From Hyphomonadaceae bacterium ML37 (GTDB lineage: Bacteria; Pseudomonadota; Alphaproteobacteria; Caulobacterales; Maricaulaceae), in NCBI GenBank assembly GCA_027627685.1, contig CP091241.1, positions 186,001 through 250,000 of the forward strand: a DNA stretch of 64,000 bases, written 5' to 3'. This document shows positions 53,216 through 62,482 of this stretch, piece after piece (position 1 is the first letter of the stretch; each line of letters begins with the position of its first letter). The position numbers and the translations under genes were made by a program. A model generated the notes under the pieces. That model worked only from the letters and a program-made list of their open reading frames with translations. It was not told the DNA's origin and did no database searches.

Positions 53216-53774
53216 ACCGGAGATCGCGATTGAGGGGATAGGCGCGCTCTTTCGCGTGGACAGCGCCGACCGTGAAACGGTGCGCGCCTGGCGCAACGCG
53301 CCGGACGTGCGCGCCGCCATGTATACCCGGCACGAGATCAGCGCGGACGAACATGAGTCGTGGTGGGACCGTCATGTGTCAGATCCGGCCCGTCATATGT
53401 TCATCGCGGCGATTGATGGGGTCATGCTCGGCGTGGTGAGTGTCTCCTGGCCTCCGGGGGCGAAACATGCGAGCTGGGCGTTCTATGCGGCGCCGGATGC
53501 CCCGCGCGGCGCCGGCCGGCGGATGGAGGCTCTGGCTTTGGAACTGGCTTTCGGAGCGATGGGGGTCGAGACCCTCGACTGCGAGGTCCGGGTGGAGAAT
53601 GTCCGGGTGATCGCCCTGCACCAAATGTTCGGCTTCGCGCCCGCCGGCGAGATCACGCGCGAGACGCCCGAAGGGCCGGTGAAAGCGGTGCAGCTTGTCC
53701 TCACATCACAGAGCTGGGCGGCGCGGCGGGCGGGGGTGCTGGCGGAGCTGGGCCATAGCGGAGAGGCGTCATGA
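53205..53774 (+). CDS. pseH: UDP-4-amino-4,6-dideoxy-AltNAc N-acetyltransferase (PseH), GNAT fold
   Basis: The 189-residue product is a GNAT acetyltransferase with RVDSADRETVRAWRNAPDVRAAMYTRHEIS at the start, HESWWDRH, and acetyl-CoA loop APRGAGRRMEALALELAFG; VENVRVIALHQMFGF is the usual C-terminal motif. It acetylates the 4-amino group before PseG acts. The start at 53205 overlaps pseG; the stop overlaps pseI (ATGA). Confidence 0.88.
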   Translation: MRPEPEIAIEGIGALFRVDSADRETVRAWRNAPDVRAAMYTRHEISADEHESWWDRHVSDPARHMFIAAIDGVMLGVVSVSWPPGAKHASWAFYAAPDAPRGAGRRMEALALELAFGAMGVETLDCEVRVENVRVIALHQMFGFAPAGEITRETPEGPVKAVQLVLTSQSWAARRAGVLAELGHSGEAS

Positions 53775-54835
53775 GCGCAGGCTTCACCATTGACGGGCGC
53801 GCGATCGGGCCGGGAGAACCGCCGTACTTGATTGCGGAGCTGTCGGGCAATCACAAGGGTGAGCTTGGCCGGGCGCTGGCGATGATCGACGCGGCGGCCG
53901 ATTCCGGCGCCGATGCGGTCAAGCTGCAGACCTATACCGCCGACACCATCACGCTCAAAAGCGACGCGCCGGAATTTACGATTCGCGGCGGCCTGTGGGA
54001 CGGGCGCACCCTGCATGATCTCTATCAGGAGGCGTCCACCCCCTGGGACTGGCATCCTGCCCTGTTCGAGCATGCGCGCCAGCGCGGGATCACCATCTTC
54101 TCTTCGCCGTTTGACTCGACCGCCGTGGACCTGCTCGAACGCCTCAACGCCCCGGCCTACAAGATCGCCTCGTTTGAAATCACCGACCTGCCGCTGATCC
54201 GATATGCGGCGAAAACCGGCAAGCCGGTGATCATCTCCACCGGCATGGCCAGCGAGAGCGAGATCGCCGAGGCGGTGGAGGCCGCCCGGTCAGCGGGCGC
54301 CGGCGGGATCGTGCTGCTGAGATGCGTCAGCGGCTATCCGGCGCCGGCCCATGATTACAATCTGGCGGCGCTGGCCGACATGACCGCCCGCTTCGGCGTC
54401 CCGGCGGGGCTGTCGGATCACACGCTGGACGACGTCACCACCATTGCAGCGACGGCGCTGGGCGCGGTGGTGATCGAGAAGCATTTCACCCTGGCGCGCG
54501 CCGATGGCGGGCCGGACGCGGCGTTCTCGCTTGAACCTCACGAGTTTGCGCGCCTCGCCCAATCCGTGCGCGATGCCCACGCCGCGCTGGGCCAGCCCGT
54601 CTATGGCGCCAAGGCGAGCGAGGCCGGCAATCTGCAGTTCCGCCGCTCGCTCTACTTCACCCGCGACCTGCCGGCGGGCCATGTGGTGAGCGAGGGGGAT
54701 GTCAGGTCCGTCCGCCCGGGCCACGGCCTGGCCCCGAAACATCTTGATGCGGTCATGGGCCGACGCCTCGCGCGACCCGTGCGTCATGCCGAACCGGTGG
54801 CCTGGGACGCGCTGGAGGGCGGCGCCGCCAAGTAG
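53771..54835 (+). CDS. pseI: Pseudaminic acid synthase
   Basis: The 354-residue product condenses 2,4-diacetamido-altrose with phosphoenolpyruvate. The NeuB-type barrel is marked by IAELSGNHKGELGRALAMIDAAADSGADAVKLQTYTADTIT and FSSPFDSTAVDLLERL, with KPVIISTGMAS and GLSDHTL; a C-terminal SAF domain (RSLYFTRDLPAGHVVSEGDVRSVRPG) follows. The last 52 bp overlap the convergent TetR gene. The steps encoded by pseB and pseC are not in the window. Confidence 0.94.
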   Translation: MSAGFTIDGRAIGPGEPPYLIAELSGNHKGELGRALAMIDAAADSGADAVKLQTYTADTITLKSDAPEFTIRGGLWDGRTLHDLYQEASTPWDWHPALFEHARQRGITIFSSPFDSTAVDLLERLNAPAYKIASFEITDLPLIRYAAKTGKPVIISTGMASESEIAEAVEAARSAGAGGIVLLRCVSGYPAPAHDYNLAALADMTARFGVPAGLSDHTLDDVTTIAATALGAVVIEKHFTLARADGGPDAAFSLEPHEFARLAQSVRDAHAALGQPVYGAKASEAGNLQFRRSLYFTRDLPAGHVVSEGDVRSVRPGHGLAPKHLDAVMGRRLARPVRHAEPVAWDALEGGAAK

Positions 54836-55461
54836 GCGCGCAGCATCCGGCGCAGCTCATGCGTCAATCGTTCCGGCGAGGCCAGCGTCCCGTCATCTTC
54901 GACAAACCAGCGGTGGATGACGGCGTCGGCCGTGTCCGCCAGTAGCTGGGCCGCCACACGCGGATCGGACACGTGCGGCGCCAGCGCCTCCTCCAGAAAA
55001 CTGATCGCGCCGCGCCGCAGCGCCTCGACCCGCGCGCGCACGGACGGCGAGAGCGGGACGTCTGACGACAGAGCGCGGTGAAGGCGCGGATCATCCTTGT
55101 GCAGGTCGACCAGGCCCTGCACCAGCGCATCGACAATCGCCCCGGCGCCGCCGGTCATGGCGGCTTCGCCCGCCGCTGCGGCCAGCAGCGCCTCGCCTTC
55201 AGCGATATGGGCGTTGGCGATCTCGTCGGCCAGCGCCTGCTTGTCGGGGAAGTACTCATAGAGCGAGCCGATGGACACGCCCGCCCGTGCGGCGACGGCG
55301 TTGGTGTTGAAACCGGCCCATCCCTGCTCGGCCAGAATCCGAGCCCCGGCCTCCATAATGGCGGCGACAGTCGCCCTTGAACGGCTCTGTTTGGGTTTGC
55401 GGACAAGGGTCTGGCGGGGTTTGGCGGTGGACAGGGCGCGCGCTCCCAACCCGAGTTTCAA
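54784..55461 (-). CDS. TetR-family transcriptional regulator
   Basis: The 225-residue product has a TetR helix-turn-helix in residues 30-75: ATVAAIMEAGARILAEQGWAGFNTNAVAARAGVSIGSLYEYFPDK. The C-terminal half is a ligand-binding bundle. The start is TTG at 55461, weakly supported. It is divergent from an alpha/beta hydrolase, 51 bp away, and may control it. Confidence 0.87.
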   Translation of the reverse strand: MKLGLGARALSTAKPRQTLVRKPKQSRSRATVAAIMEAGARILAEQGWAGFNTNAVAARAGVSIGSLYEYFPDKQALADEIANAHIAEGEALLAAAAGEAAMTGGAGAIVDALVQGLVDLHKDDPRLHRALSSDVPLSPSVRARVEALRRGAISFLEEALAPHVSDPRVAAQLLADTADAVIHRWFVEDDGTLASPERLTHELRRMLRAYLAAPPSSASQATGSA

Positions 55462-55512
55462 AACCTGAGCAAATATTCAATAACCTTGGGAACTCAAGAA
55501 TGGAAGCCCCCA

Positions 55513-56439
55513 ATGGACGCCTACGAAAACTCGACGTCGTGGACGCAGTATCGCGACATTCTCAAGACCCGCTTCGGGATCGTGATCGCGCGCACGCCCG
55601 AGGAAACCTGGCGCACGGTGCGTGGCCATGAGGTTCACATCGATGTGTGGGCGCCCGAGGGGGCGGCCAAAGGCACGATGATCCTGGTCCATGGCGGGGG
55701 TGGGAATGGCCGCGTGCTCGCCCCCCTGGCGGACGCCGCCGCCAGCCTTGGCTGGCGGGTGCTGGCGCCCGACCTGCCAGGCTATGGCCTGACCCGGCCC
55801 GCGCCGGGCTATCGCGGCGATTATGATGAGTGGCCGGCCATCGTTGCGCAGCTGGCCGATGAGACCGACGGCCCGGTGGTGCTGATGGGCCTGTCGGCGG
55901 GCGGAATGACGGCGGTCTTCGCCGCCGAGGCGGCCCGGACGGTGGACGGGGTTATCGTGACCACGCTGCTCGATGCGGGCGATCCGGCCATGCTGATGCG
56001 CGCCGCGCGCTGGCGGTGGCTGGGCGCCCTGTCGCTGCTGGGCTTCGCGCTCATGCCGTGGCTGATCGACCGGCTCTGGCTGCCTCTGTGGCTGGCGACG
56101 CCGATGCGGGCCATGTCGAGCGACGTGCAGATGAATGACTATTTTGCGCGCGACCCCCTGCTCGGCCGTCTTTGGGTGCGGCTGGGCTTCTTCCGCACCC
56201 TGCACGCCCGCAAGGCAAAGCGCCTTTCGCCCGGCTGTCCGCTCTTGCTGGTGCATCCCGGCGCCGATGCTTGGACGCCCACTGAGTTGAGCCTGCGGGT
56301 GTTCGAGCGGATCGAGGGCCAGAAGACCTTCGTCGAGCTGAGCAACGGGTCGCACCTGCCGCTGGAGCGCCCGGCCTTTGACGAGCTTCAAGCCAGCATC
56401 AGCCGGTTTCTGGAGGGCGTGGCCGGTGGGGGCGGTTGA
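55513..56439 (+). CDS. Alpha/beta-hydrolase
   Basis: The 308-residue product has the alpha/beta-hydrolase nucleophile elbow GLSAGG, the oxyanion region LVHGGGGNGR and the C-terminal His in SNGSHLPLERP. A helical insert (LGALSLLGFALMPWLIDRLWLPLWLA) looks membrane-associated and probably forms the lid. GGAAG precedes the ATG. Its divergent TetR neighbour suggests ligand-dependent expression. The substrate is unknown. Confidence 0.85.
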   Translation: MDAYENSTSWTQYRDILKTRFGIVIARTPEETWRTVRGHEVHIDVWAPEGAAKGTMILVHGGGGNGRVLAPLADAAASLGWRVLAPDLPGYGLTRPAPGYRGDYDEWPAIVAQLADETDGPVVLMGLSAGGMTAVFAAEAARTVDGVIVTTLLDAGDPAMLMRAARWRWLGALSLLGFALMPWLIDRLWLPLWLATPMRAMSSDVQMNDYFARDPLLGRLWVRLGFFRTLHARKAKRLSPGCPLLLVHPGADAWTPTELSLRVFERIEGQKTFVELSNGSHLPLERPAFDELQASISRFLEGVAGGGG

Positions 56440-56511
56440 GGGTTGAGCGGGGCGATGCCCGTGGCCGGTTCCGGGGGTCAATTCTCCCCATCGTTCCAAG
56501 CTGGAAGATCA

Positions 56512-56611
56512 CGCAAGGCGATCGCAGCCTGTCAAGGACGACCGAGCCTTCGCTCGGTCGCCGCGCGGCGGCGGCCCGCAGGGCCGTCCTTGACAGACTG
56601 CGACGCTTGCG
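56512..56611. repeat. 100-bp composite palindrome, possible mobile REP/MITE-like element
   Basis: Nested inverted repeats share one centre: CGCAAG/CTTGCG at 56512-56517 and 56606-56611, TCGCAG/CTGCGA at 56522-56527 and 56598-56603, and a 12-bp perfect arm (CTGTCAAGGACG with CGTCCTTGACAG) at 56529-56540 and 56585-56596. Inside lies a GACCGAG hairpin with a CTTCG loop and a GC-rich run. It sits in the gap 3' of the hydrolase and of the ispG operon. No second copy was seen here. Confidence 0.6.
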
Positions 56612-56683
56612 AAAATGGCTCAGCAAGGAGCGACGGCGAGATGGGGTCGCAAATGAAGCAGTGAGCGCGAAATCCGGCCCCGG

Positions 56684-56785
56684 TCAGGTGGGAAGGCCGC
56701 GCATGACATGCATGGCTCTGTCATGGATATAGGCCAGCTCGTTGACCAGCCTCGCCCACACCGAAGGCGGATCCTGGCCGCTCAC
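56684..56785 (-). CDS. Small frame coupled to ispG (33 aa)
   Basis: A 33-codon frame starts with GTG overlapping the ispG stop (GTGA). The peptide begins [20 protein letters not shown] and ends MRGLPT, partly amphipathic. The GTGA overlap is the coupling style used repeatedly in this genome. The length is small and no family was recognised, so this is a candidate only. Confidence 0.4.
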   Translation of the reverse strand: MSGQDPPSVWARLVNELAYIHDRAMHVMRGLPT

Positions 56786-57930
56786 TCCGCCGCCGCTTCC
56801 GCCGCCTCGCGGCTGGCGCGGAGTTTTTCGGCCTGGTCCTCGACCGCGGCGACGATGCGCTCGATCATGTCTTCATTGGAGACTTTTTCGGTTTGCTGGC
56901 CGGCGAAATAAAGCATGCCGGCGCCCTTGCCGCCGCCGGTGAACCCCAGATCGGTGTAGGCCGCCTCGCCCGGGCCATTGACCACGCAGCCGATGATGGA
57001 CAGCGAGATCGGCTCGGAAATGTGTTCCAGGCGCTCTTCCAGCGCCTCAACGGTCTTGATCACGTCAAAGCCCTGCCGCGCGCAGGACGGGCAGGAGATG
57101 ATGTTCACCCCGCGCGTGCGCAGGCCCAGGGATTTGAGGATATCAAAGCCGACCTTGATCTCCTGCACCGGATCGGCGCTGAGCGAGACGCGGATCGTGT
57201 CGCCAATCCCGGCCCAGAGGAGATTGCCAAGCCCGATGGCGCTTTTGATGCCGCCGGTGCGTAGCCCGCCCGCTTCCGTCACGCCCAGATGCAGCGGCGC
57301 GTCGGTGGCTTCTGACAGCATCTGATAGGCCGCCACGGTCAGGAAGACGTCAGAGGCTTTCACCGAGATCTTGTAGTCGCGGAAATCGAGATCTTCGAGA
57401 ATGCGCGCATGGTCCAGCGCGCTTTCCACCATGGCCTCGGGGCAGGGCTCGCCGTATTTTTCCAGCAGGTGGCGCTCCAGCGAGCCGGCATTCACCCCGA
57501 TGCGGATGGAGCAGCCATTATTGCGCGCCGCCGACACCACATCGCGCACCCGGTCCATGGACCCGATATTGCCCGGATTGATGCGAAGGCAGGCCGCGCC
57601 CGCCTCCGCCGCCTCGATGCCGCGCTTGTAGTGAAAATGGATATCCGCCACCAGCGGCACGCGCGACTCGCGCGCAATGGTGCGGAAAGCGGCGGTGCTT
57701 TCCGGGTCGGGGCAGGACACGCGCACGATATCGGCGCCGGCCTCTTCCAGCTGGGCAATCTGGTTGAGCGTGGCGCGGGCGTCCGTAGTGGGCGTGTTGG
57801 TCATAGACTGCACGCTGATCGGCGCGCCGCCGCCCACAGGCACGGGGCCGACCATGATCCGCCGGCTCTCGCGCCGGTCAATCATGCGCCAGGGGCGCAC
57901 TTTGGTGTGGGCTTCAACGGCCATGGCCAT
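56782..57930 (-). CDS. ispG: 4-hydroxy-3-methylbut-2-enyl diphosphate synthase
   Basis: The 382-residue product is IspG (GcpE) of the MEP isoprenoid pathway. It has the TIM-barrel opening [38 protein letters not shown], and the iron-sulfur ligands CPSCARQG and [17 protein letters not shown]. Two ATGs six nt apart are possible starts. It follows rodZ by 96 bp; both are transcribed with ptsP direction. It ends coupled to a small frame. Confidence 0.96.
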   Translation of the reverse strand: MAMAVEAHTKVRPWRMIDRRESRRIMVGPVPVGGGAPISVQSMTNTPTTDARATLNQIAQLEEAGADIVRVSCPDPESTAAFRTIARESRVPLVADIHFHYKRGIEAAEAGAACLRINPGNIGSMDRVRDVVSAARNNGCSIRIGVNAGSLERHLLEKYGEPCPEAMVESALDHARILEDLDFRDYKISVKASDVFLTVAAYQMLSEATDAPLHLGVTEAGGLRTGGIKSAIGLGNLLWAGIGDTIRVSLSADPVQEIKVGFDILKSLGLRTRGVNIISCPSCARQGFDVIKTVEALEERLEHISEPISLSIIGCVVNGPGEAAYTDLGFTGGGKGAGMLYFAGQQTEKVSNEDMIERIVAAVEDQAEKLRASREAAEAAAE

Positions 57931-58026
57931 CCCGCTTCATGCTTGCACCCCGGATATAGCCCGCCCTGCGCCCGTGTGCGAGGGGGCGCCGCCGCATGTG
58001 TCCGCGCGGCGCCGCTCAAAGGGCGA

Positions 58027-58914
58027 TCACCGCCCGCCGGCGGCGGTCATGGCGCTGAGCAGGAATTCCGACACCGGGGTGTTGTCCAGCGCCTCGCCGC
58101 GCTCGCCCAGGGCGCCGATCGGGCGTCCGGCGGCGCGCAACAGCACCAAGCCTGCATCACTGGCCGAAACCGTCAGCCCCGGCTCGTCGGGGGCGCGATA
58201 GATGTCGCCGGCTTCCATCTGGCGTGAGACCAGAATGCGGCCCGACGCGTCACGCACTTCCAGATGCACCAGGCCGCCCGCTTCCAGCACCACGGCGCCG
58301 GTGCTGCGCGGCCCGGGCAGGCCGGCCCAGATGTCCTCTGGCTGGCTGGCGGTCCGCGCGGCGGCGGCAGGCGTTGGGGTGGCTGTTTCGGCGCTCATCA
58401 TGGCGAGGATGGGCTGACCCGCCGCGCTGGCGGTGTCGCGCTGGGACACGTAGTGCCCGTACCAGCCGGCCATGGCGACCACGGCGCAAAGCAGAGCCAG
58501 CGTGCCCAGCATGCCGCGCGGCAGCTTGATCTCGCGCTTTTCCTGTGGGGCGGTGGGCTGGGACCGCCCGGTGTCGCATTCCACCTCGGACTTGAACTGC
58601 TCCACGCATCCGGCTGCGTCGAGGCCGAGAAAATTCGCGTACGTGCGCAGATAGCCCACGGCGTAGGCGCGCGAGGGCAGGCCGCGCGGGTCCATGGATT
58701 CCAGCGCTTCGAGATAATCGCGTTTGATGCGGGTGCGGTCGGAGGCCGAATCCAGGGTCAGTTCGGCATCGATTCGCGCCGAGCGAAGGCGTTCGCCCAG
58801 CGTCGTGCCGGTATCGTCAACGCGCCTGCCGGGCTGAGAAAACACAGCATCCACAGGAATGTAGGCGCTATCCGGCACGGTGGTGTCGAGCTTGCCCATT
58901 GAGGCCTTGATCAT
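58027..58914 (-). CDS. rodZ: RodZ-like cell-shape protein
   Basis: The 295-residue product has a cytoplasmic helix-turn-helix domain (TTLGERLRSARIDAELTLDSASDRTRIKRDYLEALE) at about residues 37-110, a membrane helix (GTLALLCAVVAMAGWYGHYV) near 135-155, and a C-terminal periplasmic domain with RodZ-like beta strands (SGRILVSRQMEAGDIYRAPDEPGLTVSASDAGLVLL). RodZ links MreB to the elongation machinery. Its place before ispG is common in proteobacteria. Confidence 0.88.
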   Translation of the reverse strand: MIKASMGKLDTTVPDSAYIPVDAVFSQPGRRVDDTGTTLGERLRSARIDAELTLDSASDRTRIKRDYLEALESMDPRGLPSRAYAVGYLRTYANFLGLDAAGCVEQFKSEVECDTGRSQPTAPQEKREIKLPRGMLGTLALLCAVVAMAGWYGHYVSQRDTASAAGQPILAMMSAETATPTPAAAARTASQPEDIWAGLPGPRSTGAVVLEAGGLVHLEVRDASGRILVSRQMEAGDIYRAPDEPGLTVSASDAGLVLLRAAGRPIGALGERGEALDNTPVSEFLLSAMTAAGGR

Positions 58915-58980
58915 GTCATGCGCCTAGGCGGCGCCCCCTCCCCGAGTGTGGCCCGGCGGCCTCACTGCAACACCATTCAA

Positions 58981-61284
58981 TCAAATGCTTGTCATTTCAT
59001 CAACAAGTTCTCGCGGCAGACCCGCATTTTCTCCCGCTGACAGCAGCGCGCGGCGCAAATCCGGCCGTCCTTGCGCGATCGCCTCGTCCAGCCAGGCGCC
59101 CAGGCGCGCCGCGTCCACGCCCGCCAGCGCACGCTTGACCGGCCCGATCATGCCGCCGGCCATGGATAGCGACCGGTAGCCCAGCCCCGTCAGCACGCAG
59201 GCCTCTAGCGGACGTCCGGCCAGCTCGCCGCAGACATTGACCGGCTTGCCCGCGCCGTCGCACGCCTCGCGCACCGACTTGAACAGAGCCAGGGCCGGGG
59301 TGCTGATGGGGTCATAGCGCCCTGCCACGCGCGGGTTCTGGCGGTCGGCGGCGAAGAAATACTGCATCAGATCATTGGCCCCGACCGATACGAAGTCCGC
59401 CATGGCCAGGCACGCTTGCGGCGCAAACGCGATGGCCGGGGTCTCCAGCATGAAGCCGATGCGCACGCTGGATGGCGGGACGTGGCCATGGCGCTCGGCG
59501 TGATGCAGCTCCTGCTGGAGCATGGCGCTGGCGTCAGTGAATTCGCGCGGATCGGTGATCAGCGGGAACAGCACGTTCAGCGCCCGGCCCGAGGCGGCGT
59601 GGACCAGGGCGCGCAGCTGGTAGCGGGTGAGGCCCGGCCGGTCGAGGCCCATGCGAAGGCCCCGCCAGCCCAGCGCCGGGTTGGCTTCGCGCGTCGCCCG
59701 CGTGTAGGGCGCGACCTTGTCACCGCCCAGATCCAGCGTGCGGAACACCACCGGGCGGTCGCCGGCCGCGTCCAGCGCGGCGGCGTACAGATCGATCTGG
59801 GCCTGCAGGCGCGGCAATGTGTCGGAGACCATGAACTGGAATTCGGTGCGGAACAGGCCGATGCCTTCCGCCCCGCTCTCCTCCAGCCGCATCAGCTCCA
59901 CTAGCAGACCGGCATTGGCTGACAAGACGATGCGCGCGCCGTCTTTGGTCATGGCCGGCGCGCCGCGCAGGCCCGCATAGACCCGGCGGCGTTCGGCAAG
60001 GCCCGCGATCCGCTCGTCATAGGCCTCGCGCACCTCATCGGACGGGCGGGCGTGCAACAGGCCGAACTCGCCATCGACGATCACGGCGTCGCCGTCCTCC
60101 ACCCGGTCCAGCGCGCCTTCGATCTGGCCCACCATGGGAATGCCCAGCGCCTTGGCGACAATGGCGGCATGGCTGGTCTGGGAGCCTTCCTCCACCGCCA
60201 CGCCGACCAGATTGCGCCGGTCCAGCTCCAGAAGCTCGGCCGGTCCGATGCTGCGCGCGATCAGGACCGCGCCTTCGGGCAGCTGGGCCGCCGCTTCCGC
60301 GCCATTGCGCTCCAAGTGACGCAAAAGCCGGTTGGCGAGGTCTTCCAGATCATGCAGGCGTTCGCGGAAGTACGGATCGCGCGCCTGCATCAGCCGGGCG
60401 CGATGCTCGTTGCGCACGCGCTCCACGGCGGCTTCGGCGGTCAGGCCCGCGCGCACCGCCTCGCGCAGCTGGTCCAGCCAGCCGCGGTCATGGGCGAACA
60501 TGCGATAGGCCTCGAGCACTTCGCGCGACGGCGTGCCCATGGGCGCGCGCCCGGAATCCAGCAACAGGTCCACAGAGCGGCGCAGGCGCTTGATGGCGTC
60601 CTCCAGCCGGCTCTCCTCGGCCTCGGCGTCCTCGGCCACCATGCGGGCGGGGCGCACATGGGGCTCGTGCTTGACCGCCACGCCGCGCGCCAGCCCGCCC
60701 GACAGGGCCAGACCCTGAAAGCGTTCGGGCCGCGACAGGCGCAGCTCCAGACCGGAAAACGCCTCGGCGCCCACCAGATCGCCGGATACAACAATCTCGG
60801 CCAGCAGCATGGCGACGGTCTGCAGCGTCTCGATCTCTTCTTCGGTGATCGGACGCACGGCCCGGGTCTGGGCGGTGAGCACGCCCACCAGGCGCCCGCC
60901 GCGCAGGATCGGCACGCCGACAAAACTCTTGAACGGCTCCTCGCCGGTTTCAGGCCGGAAGGAGAAGCTGGGATGGTTCGGGGCGTCTTCCACCGAGAAG
61001 GGCCGCGCGCGCCGCGCCACCAGACCCACCAGGCCTTCACCGGCTTTGAGCCGCGTGCGGTGCACCGCGTCGGGCTTCAGGCCGTGAGTGGCCGACAGCT
61101 CCAGCGCGCCGGACGGGCGCACCAGATAGATCGAGCACACTTCCGAGGCGGTTTCTTCAGAAATAATGTCGGTGAGCCGGTCGAGGCGCTTTTGCGCATC
61201 CTCCTGCACCGCCATCAGGTCGCGGATCCGCCCGAGCAGGCGGCGCGGTCCGCGCGCGGCGGGCTGCAGGGCGTCTGGCGTCAT
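58981..61284 (-). CDS. ptsP: Phosphoenolpyruvate-protein phosphotransferase PtsP (EI-Ntr)
   Basis: The 767-residue product has an N-terminal GAF domain (about 20-165), the phospho-His domain with GSQTSHAAIVAKALGIP, and a PEP-binding C-terminal barrel (GIGLFRTEFQFM, VFRTLDLGGDKVAPY, VSVGANDLMQYFFAADRQNP). It starts the nitrogen phosphotransfer cascade to NPr. The ATG at 61284 is preferred to a GTG two codons upstream. In many alphaproteobacteria ptsP lies beside lysC and prfA; here it is 25-35 kb away. Confidence 0.95.
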   Translation of the reverse strand: MTPDALQPAARGPRRLLGRIRDLMAVQEDAQKRLDRLTDIISEETASEVCSIYLVRPSGALELSATHGLKPDAVHRTRLKAGEGLVGLVARRARPFSVEDAPNHPSFSFRPETGEEPFKSFVGVPILRGGRLVGVLTAQTRAVRPITEEEIETLQTVAMLLAEIVVSGDLVGAEAFSGLELRLSRPERFQGLALSGGLARGVAVKHEPHVRPARMVAEDAEAEESRLEDAIKRLRRSVDLLLDSGRAPMGTPSREVLEAYRMFAHDRGWLDQLREAVRAGLTAEAAVERVRNEHRARLMQARDPYFRERLHDLEDLANRLLRHLERNGAEAAAQLPEGAVLIARSIGPAELLELDRRNLVGVAVEEGSQTSHAAIVAKALGIPMVGQIEGALDRVEDGDAVIVDGEFGLLHARPSDEVREAYDERIAGLAERRRVYAGLRGAPAMTKDGARIVLSANAGLLVELMRLEESGAEGIGLFRTEFQFMVSDTLPRLQAQIDLYAAALDAAGDRPVVFRTLDLGGDKVAPYTRATREANPALGWRGLRMGLDRPGLTRYQLRALVHAASGRALNVLFPLITDPREFTDASAMLQQELHHAERHGHVPPSSVRIGFMLETPAIAFAPQACLAMADFVSVGANDLMQYFFAADRQNPRVAGRYDPISTPALALFKSVREACDGAGKPVNVCGELAGRPLEACVLTGLGYRSLSMAGGMIGPVKRALAGVDAARLGAWLDEAIAQGRPDLRRALLSAGENAGLPRELVDEMTSI

Positions 61285-61399
61285 GATCACCGTTCCGTTG
61301 GCGTGTGGGGCGGCGCTCGGGCCCGCCCGCTATTGGGCAGACAAGCGCGCCGCGCGCAACCCTGTCTGCAGATCAGAGACAGCGCCGGCCCCCGGTGCG

Positions 61400-62404
61400 T
61401 CAAGGGGCGGGGGCTCTGTCCGGTTCCCGGCGGGCGAAGCGCTGGCGGTGTTCGCGCGGGCTCAGCCCGGTGCGCGCGCGCAGGTGCAGGCGCATCAGCG
61501 CCGCCGAGCCGAACCCTGATCGCCGCGCAATCTCCTCCATGGGCAAGGCGGTGGTTTCCAGCAGGGCGCACGCCGCCTCCACCCGCACGCCGGTCAGCCA
61601 CCGGCCCGGAGTTTCGCCGGTGATCTCAAGGAAACGGCGCGCGAAGGTGCGCAAGCTCATCGCCGCCGCGCGGGCCATGTCGCCTTGCGTCCAGGGCCGG
61701 TGCGGCGCCTGACGCACTGCGTCCATCAAGGGCGCCAGGCGTCCGCCGGGGCGTGGCGGCACAGGCCGCTCGATGAATTGCGCCTGCCCGCCATTGCGAT
61801 GCGCGGGGATGACGAGGCGGCGCGCCACGCTGTTGGCGGCTTCGGGGCCGAAATCCTGACGGATGATATGCAGCATGAGGTCGATGCCCGCCGCTGAACC
61901 CGCCGAGGTATAAATCCCGTCCGCCTCGGCATAGAGCACGCGGGCGTCCACCTCGAGGGCCGGATAGGTGTCCTGCAGCGCCTTCGCATAGCGCCAGTGG
62001 GTGGCCGCGCGCTTGCCATCCAGCAAGCCCGCCGCCGCCAGCAGGAAAGCGCCTGAGCAGATGGAGGCTATCCGGGCGCCGCGCGCATGCGCCTTGCGCA
62101 GGGCGGTGATCAGGCCCTCCGGCGCGTCCCGCTTTGGCCAGCCGGGAATGATGATCAGGTCAGCGTGCTCCAGAACGTCTGGAGATGCATCCGGGGCGAT
62201 CATTGTCAGGCCGCCCAGCGCCCGCATCGGGCCATCGCTTGCCGGGCAAAGGGCGAAACGGTACCAGTCCGGGCCCATTTCCGGGCGCGGCAGGGCGAAG
62301 ATTTCCGCCGCAATGGCAAATTCGAACGTGCACAGCCCGTCATAAATCAGGACCGCCACAAGCGGTCCGGAGGGCGCGTCGTCGTTTGGCGGAATATTAC
62401 TCAT
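61400..62404 (-). CDS. ftrA: GlxA/FtrA-type regulator: DJ-1/PfpI domain plus AraC HTH
   Basis: The 334-residue product has an N-terminal DJ-1/PfpI-like domain (AVLIYDGLCTFEFAIAAEIFA, ICSGAFLLAAAGLLDGKRAATHW) and a C-terminal AraC helix-turn-helix pair (MSLRTFARRFLEITGETPGRWL and MEEIARRSGFGSAALMRLHLRARTGLSP). In GlxA-type proteins the first domain senses a small molecule or stress. It is divergent from a rhodanese, a combination I know for FtrA. Two ATGs abut at the start; 62404 was chosen. Confidence 0.9.
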   Translation of the reverse strand: MSNIPPNDDAPSGPLVAVLIYDGLCTFEFAIAAEIFALPRPEMGPDWYRFALCPASDGPMRALGGLTMIAPDASPDVLEHADLIIIPGWPKRDAPEGLITALRKAHARGARIASICSGAFLLAAAGLLDGKRAATHWRYAKALQDTYPALEVDARVLYAEADGIYTSAGSAAGIDLMLHIIRQDFGPEAANSVARRLVIPAHRNGGQAQFIERPVPPRPGGRLAPLMDAVRQAPHRPWTQGDMARAAAMSLRTFARRFLEITGETPGRWLTGVRVEAACALLETTALPMEEIARRSGFGSAALMRLHLRARTGLSPREHRQRFARREPDRAPAP

Positions 62405-62414
62405 CATTGTCTTT

Positions 62415-62469
62415 TCTGCCACTCGCCGCCCCGCGCGGCAAGCGGCAGATTGGCGGCGTTCGATCTGCC
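62415..62469. promoter_or_regulatory. Symmetric operator array between ftrA and the rhodanese gene
   Basis: A 35-bp dyad centred at 62432 has TCTGCC at 62415-62420 and GGCAGA at 62444-62449, with an inner GCCGC (62425-62429) and GCGGC (62435-62439). A further ATCTGCC at 62463-62469 pairs with GGCAGAT at 62444-62450. The arms lie in the divergent promoter region, so the regulator probably binds here. Confidence 0.5.
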
Positions 62470-62482
62470 TGAGGAGGTCCCC

